Source of the DNA: Deltaproteobacteria bacterium
GTDB lineage: Bacteria > Myxococcota_A > Polyangia > Polyangiales > Houyiibacteriaceae
DNA: 30,978 bases
Reading direction: 5' to 3'
NCBI GenBank assembly: GCA_027295555.1
Contig: JAPUKT010000222.1
Span: forward strand, 1 to 30,978
The notes below the pieces were generated by a model, which did no database searches, was not told the DNA's origin, and saw nothing but the letters and a program-made list of their open reading frames with translations. A program made the position numbers and the translations under genes. Every line of letters begins with the position of its first letter. The stretch's first letter is position 1. Of the stretch, positions 7,383 through 14,583 are shown one piece after another.

Positions 7383-9299
7383 CTAAGCGTCGCCCTTCAA
7401 GTACGTGTAGCCGCGAAGGCTTTCTTCGTAATGACGCATGAAAGTGCGGAGCTGCGGAAGCGTCATGCGACCCTGGTTGAGCGCTCGTTCGGCCTGTTTG
7501 CGCACACGCTCGACCATCTCTTCGGGGTCGTACTGGAGGTAGCGCAGCACTTCGTCGATAGCGTCGCCCTTGATCACGTTGGCCACGCTGTACCCGTAGT
7601 CTTCGAGCCTCACGTGAACGGCGTTGGTGTCCCCGAAGAGGTTGTGAAGATCACCTAGGATCTCCTGGTACGCCCCACCGAGAAACATCCCGAGGAGATA
7701 CGGCTCACCGCTGTGCACCGGATGAAGGTCGAGGCCGCGCTGGACTTCCTCGACGTCGATGAAGTGGTCCACGATGCCGTCGGAGTCGCAGGTCAAATCT
7801 GCGAGCCTCGCGCGGACGCTGGGCTGCTCGTCCAACCGATGAATCGGCATGAACGGGAACAAGTGATCCATGGCCCAGATGTCGGGCGCAGATTGGAAGA
7901 GCGAGAAGTTGCAGTAGTAGATGGCGCCGAGTAGCTCATCCACGGTGTTGAGCTCTTCGGGCACGTACTTCAGGCGCTTCATGCTTTGGCTGATCTTCTC
8001 GCAGCAGCTCCAAAACAAGTGCTCGGCGCGCGCGAGATCACGAATCCCGAGGTAGCCAAACTTGAAGAGGCTCCGCGCCTCTTCGAGGGCCTGTTGCGCG
8101 TCGTGCCACGATTCCTGCACATTCTTCGGCTGGACGCCCTTCCAGGTCTCGTAGAACTCATCGAGAATTCGGTGGTCTTCGGGGGATGGCGGCGTCGGGT
8201 CGTCGAAACCCACGGAATCGACCCCGAGCGCGTCGAAGATCAACACCGACTGGTACGCTGCGATCGAACGGCCGCTTTCGCTGACGATGGTGGGAGGCTG
8301 GATGCTCGCCTTCTCGCAAGCTGCCTGGATCGCAAACACGACATCGTAGGCGTATTCCGGAAGGTCGTAGTTCATCGAGCCACGGAAATCCGTCTTCGAC
8401 CCGTCGTAGTCGACGGCAAGCCCACCACCGACATCGAGGAAACCCATCGTACAGCCCATCTTCACGAGCTCGACGTAGACCTGAGCGGCTTCGCGCATCG
8501 CGTTCTTGACAGGGATGATGCTCGAGACCTGACTTCCGAGGTGGAAGTGCAAGAGCTTGAGACAATCGAGCATGTCTCGCCTCTCGAGCTCGTCGACGAG
8601 TTGGACGATCTCCGACATAGCCAGACCAAACTTCGCTCGGTCGCCCGCCGAGTCGGCCCAGCGTCCGATCCCTTTACTGCTGAGCTTGGTTCTCACGCCG
8701 AGGCAAGGGCGGATGCCTAGCTTTTCGGAGGCGCGGAAAGCGAGTTCGAGCTCCTCGATGCGTTCGAGCACGACCACCACCGTGTTGTCGAAGCGTTGCG
8801 CGACGAGCGCGGTCTCTAGATAAGCTAGGTCTTTGTACCCGTTGCAGATGATGAAACCGTCTTCGTCTTCCATCGCAGCGAGGGCGATCAATAGCTCGGG
8901 CTTCGAGCCGGCTTCCAACCCAAAGCGCCACGGTCGACCCGATTCGACGATCTCTTCGACGAAATGTCTTTGCTGGTTGACCTTGATGGGAAAGACACCT
9001 CGATAGTTACCCTTGTACTCATACTCCAAGATCGCGTTCTCGAAGCACTGGTTGAGCAGTCGAATGCGGTCTCGGATGATATTCGGGAATCGGATCAGAA
9101 GTGGAAGATCGATCCCACGTTCACCGAGCTGTCTGGTGAGGTCGTACAGATCGATCGCTTTATCGACGGTCGGATCAGGGCGCACTTCGACGTGGCCGCG
9201 CTCGTTGATACGGAAATAGGGCTCACCCCAGCCTTTGATCTGGTAGAGCCTCGCACTCTTTTCGATGCTCCAATCCAGGGGCTGGCCGTTGCCGTCCAT
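7383..9299 (-). CDS. speA: Biosynthetic arginine decarboxylase
   Basis: PLP-dependent fold-III decarboxylase that converts arginine to agmatine, the first step of the agmatine route to putrescine and spermidine. The protein is 638 residues from the ATG at 9299, the normal length for SpeA. The PLP-binding lysine lies in FPIKVNQQ, and the LHFHLGSQ and DVGGGLAVDYDGS segments and the C-terminal SGEPYLLGMFLGGAYQEILG are characteristic. A TTG three codons upstream (9308) would add Met-Gly-Leu; the ATG is preferred. There is no signal peptide. It leads the minus-strand group speA, mannosyltransferase, TenA/PqqC-fold protein and is divergent from the sulfatase-like gene at 9400. No other polyamine gene is in the window. 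Confidence 0.95.
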   Translation of the reverse strand: MDGNGQPLDWSIEKSARLYQIKGWGEPYFRINERGHVEVRPDPTVDKAIDLYDLTRQLGERGIDLPLLIRFPNIIRDRIRLLNQCFENAILEYEYKGNYRGVFPIKVNQQRHFVEEIVESGRPWRFGLEAGSKPELLIALAAMEDEDGFIICNGYKDLAYLETALVAQRFDNTVVVVLERIEELELAFRASEKLGIRPCLGVRTKLSSKGIGRWADSAGDRAKFGLAMSEIVQLVDELERRDMLDCLKLLHFHLGSQVSSIIPVKNAMREAAQVYVELVKMGCTMGFLDVGGGLAVDYDGSKTDFRGSMNYDLPEYAYDVVFAIQAACEKASIQPPTIVSESGRSIAAYQSVLIFDALGVDSVGFDDPTPPSPEDHRILDEFYETWKGVQPKNVQESWHDAQQALEEARSLFKFGYLGIRDLARAEHLFWSCCEKISQSMKRLKYVPEELNTVDELLGAIYYCNFSLFQSAPDIWAMDHLFPFMPIHRLDEQPSVRARLADLTCDSDGIVDHFIDVEEVQRGLDLHPVHSGEPYLLGMFLGGAYQEILGDLHNLFGDTNAVHVRLEDYGYSVANVIKGDAIDEVLRYLQYDPEEMVERVRKQAERALNQGRMTLPQLRTFMRHYEESLRGYTYLKGDA

Positions 9300-9386
9300 G
9301 AGGCCCAAGGCCTAGCACACCGCGGTGGCGTTGGGATGGCGCCGGATTCGTTGCTCCGGCGCCCCGGCCGTGGTAGCCGAATGGGC

Positions 9387-9394
9387 GAGGGGGA
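9387..9394 (+). promoter_or_regulatory. Shine-Dalgarno that fixes the start of the sulfatase-like gene
   Basis: GAGGGGGA lies 5 bases before the ATG at 9400, which begins a typical signal peptide. An in-frame ATG at 9325 would add 25 residues in front of the signal peptide and is disfavoured. Confidence 0.7.
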
Positions 9395-9399
9395 AGCCC

Positions 9400-11748
9400 A
9401 TGAAGAGCCGTTTGTCGTTGGTTCTTGTCTTTGTTTTATTCGGATTCGCATGTTCGGAGGCCGCCGGAAAGTCCGAGCCCCCGTCGGCGGAAGTGACCGC
9501 CGAGGCTGTCCAAGAAGAGACTCGGGAGACAGAGCCCGCTTCGGCCGCCGCACCGCTTGCTCTCGCCCCGGCGGGGACGTCCACGTACATGGACCTCCTG
9601 GCGCTCCTTCACCTGGCGGATGTCTACGACCCTGCCGGTTTGTTCATCGACTTCGGAACCGCCGCACGACCGAAATACACCAACGGCAATTGGAACAGTG
9701 GTTGGCAAGGCGAGATCCAAGAGGGAGGCAAATCCGTGTCGACCTTTAGAAAGACGGCTCGGCTCTACCTTCCCATCGACGACACACAGCCGATGCAGCT
9801 CCGTATTCGGGCGAAGGCGTACGTCTCCGGACCCCTGATCACGTACCTCAATGGAAAAACTCTCAAAGAGGTACGCGCATCTAGAGACGAGGGATTCGTC
9901 GAGCTCGTCGTGCCGATCCCGAGTGAAAACGTCCGGCTTGGCGAAAACTCGATCCTGTTCCGCGCCACCAAGACCCGCCAGGTTCGCGGCAAAGCGCGTT
10001 CGTTCGCCGTCGACTGGGTACGCCTCGAAGCCGTTAGGCCAGAGGGCGAAGCTCCCGTCGCGCCAGTGCGAGTCGCCGTCGACGAAGTCAACGTGGCGGG
10101 GATCGGTCGCCGCGCCATTCGGCTTGCACCCGGAGTGCGTACCGATTGGTTCGTCGAGGTGCCGAAGGACGCGTCACTGGTGTTCGGTGCGGCCACGACG
10201 TCTGATGGCGATGGCGCGCTCGAGGTCGCGACCAAGAGCGATCGAAAAGCTGCAAATCACGACGTCCGCGTTCGCGACGCCTGGTCCGACCACCGAATTT
10301 CATTGAACAGTCTCACAGGGGAGGTCGTGCGCGTTCGCTTTCGCAACGCAGGTTCAGCCGAGCTCGCGCTGAGCGATGTTCGGATCGTGAAAAAGGCAGG
10401 CGAGCCGATCGCGATCGACAAGCCCGCGCGCAACGTCATCGTCCTTCTCATAGACACCCTGCGGGCGAGCAAGCTCTCGATCTACAACCCGAAAACGCGG
10501 GTGAAGACGCCTGCGCTCGATGCATTCGCAGCGGAGGGGACCATCTTCGAGCGATCGCAAACTCCCGAGAACTGGACCAAACCTGCGGTGGCCAGCGTGT
10601 TGACCTCGCTGCATCCCGCAACGCACAACACCAAGGAAGATGCGTCGAAGCTCCCGAGGTCGGCGCTCATGCTGAGTGAGGTTTACCAGAAGGCCGGGTT
10701 CGAGACCGGAAGCTTCATTGCCAACGGATACGTGTCGAACGCATTCGGGTTCGATCAAGGTTGGGACCACTACACCAACTACATTCGGGAGCGGCGCAAC
10801 ACCAATGCGTCCAACGTATTCGGTGAGGCGGCCTCGTGGATAGAGAAAAACAAGGATAAGCGCTTTTTCGCGTATATCCAGACTATCGATCCGCATGTTC
10901 CGTACGACCCGCCCGACGAGTTCCTGAAGATATACGACCCCGAGCCGTACAACGGGCAGGTTCGAAATCGGCGGACCCACTTGATGCTGGACGGGGTAAA
11001 AAAGAACCCGAAAAAGTACTCCTTCACGAAGCGCGACGAGGAGCGCATCGAAGCGCTACACGACGGAGAGATCAGCTATCACGACGAACACTTTGGGCGA
11101 TTTCTCGCCAAGCTGCGGGAGCTCGACCTCGAAGACGACACCGTCATCGTGATCACGTCCGACCACGGCGAGGAGTTTCAGGAGCATGGCTCGTGGGGCC
11201 ACGGGCATTCGGTCTACCAAGAGCTGCTCGCCGTGCCGTTGTTGTTCCGATGGCCGGGTGTCGTTCCGGCGGGCGCGCGGGTTGGGCCCGTGGTCAGCAC
11301 GATGGACATCGGGCCCACGGTCCTGGAAGCCACGGGCGTCCCGATCCCCAAAGAGTTCGAAGGCCACAGCTTGATGGGGTTCATGCGAGGCGACTGGCCG
11401 ATGGGGCCGTACGTCGCGTTCAGCGATTTCCTCGACCATCGTCGTGTGATTCGCGGCGGCGACTGGAAGTTGATCGTCCGCGGCAACCTGTCGCAGGTCA
11501 TCTTCGACTTACAAAGCGATCCCTGGGAGAAGAAGGAGCTCGACGGGCGCGCCAATCCCATCGCGCAGCGGTACCTTCGAACCCTTCACGGCCAGTTCCT
11601 CGGCGCGCAGGACCGCGGAAAATGGCTGACTGCGGCGACCGGTCCGTCAAACGAGAAGCGTTTGACCAAGGAGAAGCAGGAAATGACTCCCGAGCTTTGC
11701 CGCCAGCTCGTGGCGCTCGGTTATATCAGCGCGGAATGTAGGCGATAG
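9400..11748 (+). CDS. Sulfatase/alkaline-phosphatase-superfamily lipoprotein with Thr at the nucleophile position
   Basis: Predicted exported lipoprotein of 782 residues: a basic N-terminus, a hydrophobic core and Phe-Ala-Cys near residue 18. Residues 20-60 are a low-complexity Glu/Ala/Pro tether. Residues 60-340 look like beta-sandwich modules (STFRKTARLYLPID; LRIRAKAYVSG) and match no family I recognise. The catalytic domain starts at VIVLLIDTLRA with metal ligand Asp352 and includes the metal site TSDHGEEFQEHG (Asp588, His589) and WGHGHSVYQE. The formylglycine Cys/Ser motif (C/S-x-P-S-R) is absent: the equivalent stretch is ENWTKPAVASVLTSLHP with Thr393. A phosphotransferase or phosphodiesterase is therefore as likely as a sulfatase. 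Its stop codon lies within a short tandem repeat. Confidence 0.85.
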   Translation: MKSRLSLVLVFVLFGFACSEAAGKSEPPSAEVTAEAVQEETRETEPASAAAPLALAPAGTSTYMDLLALLHLADVYDPAGLFIDFGTAARPKYTNGNWNSGWQGEIQEGGKSVSTFRKTARLYLPIDDTQPMQLRIRAKAYVSGPLITYLNGKTLKEVRASRDEGFVELVVPIPSENVRLGENSILFRATKTRQVRGKARSFAVDWVRLEAVRPEGEAPVAPVRVAVDEVNVAGIGRRAIRLAPGVRTDWFVEVPKDASLVFGAATTSDGDGALEVATKSDRKAANHDVRVRDAWSDHRISLNSLTGEVVRVRFRNAGSAELALSDVRIVKKAGEPIAIDKPARNVIVLLIDTLRASKLSIYNPKTRVKTPALDAFAAEGTIFERSQTPENWTKPAVASVLTSLHPATHNTKEDASKLPRSALMLSEVYQKAGFETGSFIANGYVSNAFGFDQGWDHYTNYIRERRNTNASNVFGEAASWIEKNKDKRFFAYIQTIDPHVPYDPPDEFLKIYDPEPYNGQVRNRRTHLMLDGVKKNPKKYSFTKRDEERIEALHDGEISYHDEHFGRFLAKLRELDLEDDTVIVITSDHGEEFQEHGSWGHGHSVYQELLAVPLLFRWPGVVPAGARVGPVVSTMDIGPTVLEATGVPIPKEFEGHSLMGFMRGDWPMGPYVAFSDFLDHRRVIRGGDWKLIVRGNLSQVIFDLQSDPWEKKELDGRANPIAQRYLRTLHGQFLGAQDRGKWLTAATGPSNEKRLTKEKQEMTPELCRQLVALGYISAECRR

Positions 11749-11789
11749 GTGGGGGCGGTGGGGTAGGCGATAGTGTGGGGGCGGTGGGG
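11739..11789 (+). repeat. Two-copy 25/26-base tandem repeat spanning the stop of the sulfatase-like gene
   Basis: The unit beginning TAGGCGATAG and ending GGGGGCGGTGGGG occurs at 11739-11763 and again at 11764-11789, with one base inserted in the second copy. The first copy contains the last codons and stop (AGG CGA TAG) of the upstream gene, so the duplication began inside coding sequence. Confidence 0.85.
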
Positions 11790-11904
11790 CGGGACAACTT
11801 GACGGGCCGCAGGCCCGACCGGGATCAACCACGCGGTCGGCGTGGTGGGGTGGGACCAATTGACGGGCCGCACGCCCGACCGGGATCAACCACGCGGTCG
11901 GCGT
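11783..11904 (+). repeat. Two-copy 61-base tandem repeat with internal hairpins
   Basis: Two adjacent copies with a 61-base period, 11783-11843 and 11844-11904, differ at only a few positions. Each copy contains a palindrome: CGGGCC-GCA-GGCCCG at 11803-11817 in copy 1, and CGGGC-CGCAC-GCCCG in copy 2. Each also has GACCG and CGGTC arms flanking GGATCAACCACG. Copy 2 carries the stop codon and last codons of the convergent DUF368 gene. The hairpins between two converging genes could act as a bidirectional terminator. Confidence 0.85.
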
Positions 11905-12893
11905 TGTGGGCTGGCGCCGCCGATCTTCGCTACCAAGGTCGTGATTAGGTAGCCGAGGCCGACTAAGCCCGCCGCCATCATTACGTCTGTGAACGAGGGC
12001 GAGTAGAACACGGTGGGGTACTTGTCCGGGGTGAGCTCGGCGAGCCGCTCCGCCGTCAGGACTTTCCCTTTGAATACTTCGCCGACCTGCGGCGCGACGC
12101 CTTCTTGGAACGGCCAAAGGCCAAGTACCGCGCCGACGAGGAGCCCCATCAGTACGCCGAGGGTGGGTTGCTCGTACCGTTCGAGGACGAGCTTGATGAG
12201 ATTGCTGATCAGCAGGATCCCTATGGCCACCCCGACTCCCACCGGGAGCACCACGCCGAGGATAGGCTCCGATGCGCTTGCCAAGTCGTTCGCTTTGAGG
12301 GCCTCCTTTAGGGCGTCGATCGCGCTCAGCACCGGGATGTACACGCCGAGCACCAGCAGGAGGTAACCTCCGCTCACCCCTGGGAGGATCATCGCGCTCG
12401 CGCCTGCGACCCCGGCCACGAACATCATCGGTGCCCCCTCGCGGTGAGCCCCTTCGCCCGAGCCGGCGACTTGCAGCCAGGCGAGCGCCGCCATCGCGAT
12501 GACTCCAACCGCCGCCCCCACCCAAAATCCGCGGCTCGGAGGTCGTGCCATGTCCCAGAGGACCGGAACACCGCCCAAGGTGAGGCCGATGAAGAGGCTG
12601 TACATTGCCCAGCGATGCTCGACGACTACATCCTTGACCGGCCCGGCGCCGAGGAGGATCGCCACCGCTGCTGCGGCGCCCACCAGTCCCAGCACCGCGA
12701 ATGCGCTCTTTCGAAAGCGGAGGCTGCTCAGGTCGGCCAGCGCCTCGATGAACCGCGGGTAGACCCCAGCCGCGAGCAGCATGGTGCCCCCGCTGATACC
12801 GGGCACCAGGTTCGCCAGGCCCATGAGTACGCCGCCCAAGAGGTAGCGAACGCCTGATTTCGGGCTCATCACGGTACTTGGTTCTCCGCTCAT
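11886..12893 (-). CDS. DUF368 family membrane protein, predicted polyprenyl-phosphate translocase
   Basis: Polytopic inner-membrane protein of 335 residues. The family signature appears twice, as expected for an internal duplication: GVLMGLANLVPGISGGTMLL (about 21-40) and GASAMILPGVSGGYLLLVLG (about 164-183). Around eight or more hydrophobic segments are visible. DUF368 proteins (PopT) have been reported to return undecaprenyl phosphate across the cytoplasmic membrane for cell-envelope synthesis, so the same role is inferred here. It is divergent from the DUF2330 gene with an 82-base gap. The last residues (QRRPRG) and the TGA stop are encoded by the second copy of the 61-base repeat, so the C-terminus may differ from relatives. 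Confidence 0.9.
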   Translation of the reverse strand: MSGEPSTVMSPKSGVRYLLGGVLMGLANLVPGISGGTMLLAAGVYPRFIEALADLSSLRFRKSAFAVLGLVGAAAAVAILLGAGPVKDVVVEHRWAMYSLFIGLTLGGVPVLWDMARPPSRGFWVGAAVGVIAMAALAWLQVAGSGEGAHREGAPMMFVAGVAGASAMILPGVSGGYLLLVLGVYIPVLSAIDALKEALKANDLASASEPILGVVLPVGVGVAIGILLISNLIKLVLERYEQPTLGVLMGLLVGAVLGLWPFQEGVAPQVGEVFKGKVLTAERLAELTPDKYPTVFYSPSFTDVMMAAGLVGLGYLITTLVAKIGGASPQRRPRG

Positions 12894-12964
12894 TGCGCGG
12901 GTTTACGGCAAATGAGCCGCCTATCCAAGATCCAAAACTCCTCTCGTGCGTCTATTGGGCTAAT

Positions 12965-12970
12965 GAGGAG
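12965..12970 (+). promoter_or_regulatory. Shine-Dalgarno of the DUF2330 gene
   Basis: GAGGAG ends 5 bases before the ATG at 12976 and supports that start. Confidence 0.65.
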
Positions 12971-12975
12971 CAAAC

Positions 12976-14580
12976 ATGAAGCAAGCAATCGCTGTTTTGG
13001 GTCTGTCCGTGGCCATGGCTTGGCCGACGACGACGCGTGCGTTCTGTGGTTTTTACGTGAGCGGAGCGGATGCGTCGCTCTACAACAACGCGACCATGGT
13101 CGTCATGATGCGAGAGGGCACACGAACCGTGCTCTCGATGCAGAATAACTACCAAGGGCCGCCCGAAGACTTCGCGATGATCGTTCCGGTGCCGGTGGTC
13201 CTGCAAGAAGAGAACGTGAAGACGCTGCCTCGCGAGATCTTCTCCAGGGTGGACAAGCTCGCGGCGCCGCGCCTCGTCGAGTACTGGGAGCAAGACCCTT
13301 GTCGCCCGATGGTGGTGGCCGAGATGGCGATGCTCCCGGCAGCTGGCGCCGCGCGCAAGTCGAGGGCGGCCGAAGACCGTGACGAGAAGTACGGAGTCAC
13401 GATCGAGGCCCAGTTCAAGGTCGCCGAGTACGACATCGTCATTTTGAGCGCGAAGGACTCGGGCGGTCTCGAGAAGTGGCTGCGAAAGAACAAATACAAC
13501 ATCCCCAAGGGCGCCAACACACTGCTTCGGCCGTACGTCGAGCAGAACACCAAATTCTTCGTCGCCAAGGTGGACGCCGAGAAGGTGAAGTTTCGGGACG
13601 GGAGGGCCGTGCTGTCACCGCTTCGGTTCCACTACGATGCGCCGACCTTCACGCTTCCGGTTCGTCTCGGGCTACTCAACAGCGGCGGCGAGCAGGACTT
13701 GATCGTCCACATTCTCGCCAAGCGCCAGCGATACGAAGTGGCCAACTACAAGAACGCATCGATCCCGACCAACATCCGGGTCGAAGACAGCGTTCGAGAG
13801 AGCTTTGGGGGCTTTTACAACGCGTTGTTCGCGCGCACGGCCGAGAAGAACCCCGGGGCCGTGGTGACCGAGTACGCGTGGGACGCGACCAGCTGTGACC
13901 CTTGTCCCGAGCCGCCGCTTACGCCGCAAGAGCTCTCCACGCTCGGCGGCGACGTGATCGTGCCGGGCGCGCAAGACCCGTACTCCGACATCCCCGGTGT
14001 CGTCCCGCAGAAAACGCGACGCGTGGCTTGGCAACCCTATGGCTTCGTCCTGACGCGCCTTCACTACCGCTACAAAAAGAACGGGCTCGACGAGGACTTG
14101 GTGTTCCGAACGGCGGGCCCGATCGTCGGTGGACGCGGCATGCCGGATCAAAACGGCGACCTTCACGAGCGTCGTGCACAGGCGTCGGGGATCAACAACT
14201 TCCAGGGGAGGTATGTGATCCTCCATCCGTGGGAGGAGGCCATCGAGTGCGAGAACCCGCAGCGTGGCACGTGGGGCGGCCCGCCGGGACGCCCGGAGCC
14301 GAAGCCCTTCGCGGCCCCCAACATCATGCTCGAAGGTTCCGCTGCGCCCACACTCACGAATCAGCTCCCCGGGCTCATCCAAACCGACATCCCGGAGCTC
14401 GACCTGAAGGCGCGACCACCGGAGCCGGGGCCTGAGACCCACGACGGCGCGGGCCCCGCGAGCGGCGACACCAGCACGTCGGATGGCTGCAGTGTAAGCG
14501 CTGCGAGAACGGCATCGCTCGGTTGGATCGCGCTGATCATCGTTGCTATGTGGCTGACGAGGCGAAGGGCCGTCTATTAG
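12976..14580 (+). CDS. DUF2330 domain-containing secreted protein with MYXO-CTERM-like tail
   Basis: Exported protein of 534 residues. The N-terminal 22 residues form a signal peptide with probable cleavage after TRA. The mature protein opens FCGFYVSGADASLYNNATMV, and with the following EDFAMIVPVPVVLQEENVKT it has the DUF2330 pattern, a family of unknown function. Paired cysteines (for example DPC at about 111 and CDPC near 312) could form disulfides in the periplasm. The C-terminus has Gly-Cys at 504-505, a hydrophobic segment (about 513-527) and Arg-Arg-Arg at 529-531, resembling the MYXO-CTERM sorting signal that attaches proteins to the myxobacterial surface. A Pro-rich, acidic linker precedes it. 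The gene ends 3 bases before ettA, so the two probably share a transcript. Confidence 0.85.
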   Translation: MKQAIAVLGLSVAMAWPTTTRAFCGFYVSGADASLYNNATMVVMMREGTRTVLSMQNNYQGPPEDFAMIVPVPVVLQEENVKTLPREIFSRVDKLAAPRLVEYWEQDPCRPMVVAEMAMLPAAGAARKSRAAEDRDEKYGVTIEAQFKVAEYDIVILSAKDSGGLEKWLRKNKYNIPKGANTLLRPYVEQNTKFFVAKVDAEKVKFRDGRAVLSPLRFHYDAPTFTLPVRLGLLNSGGEQDLIVHILAKRQRYEVANYKNASIPTNIRVEDSVRESFGGFYNALFARTAEKNPGAVVTEYAWDATSCDPCPEPPLTPQELSTLGGDVIVPGAQDPYSDIPGVVPQKTRRVAWQPYGFVLTRLHYRYKKNGLDEDLVFRTAGPIVGGRGMPDQNGDLHERRAQASGINNFQGRYVILHPWEEAIECENPQRGTWGGPPGRPEPKPFAAPNIMLEGSAAPTLTNQLPGLIQTDIPELDLKARPPEPGPETHDGAGPASGDTSTSDGCSVSAARTASLGWIALIIVAMWLTRRRAVY

Positions 14581-14583
14581 TTC

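Noticed and set aside
7986..8720. Plus-strand open frame of 244 codons opposite speA
   Set aside because: Antisense shadow; SpeA is full length and has conserved motifs.
11739..11904. CRISPR array or insertion-sequence ends
   Set aside because: The repeats are directly adjacent without spacers, there are only two copies of each, and no cas or transposase gene is present.
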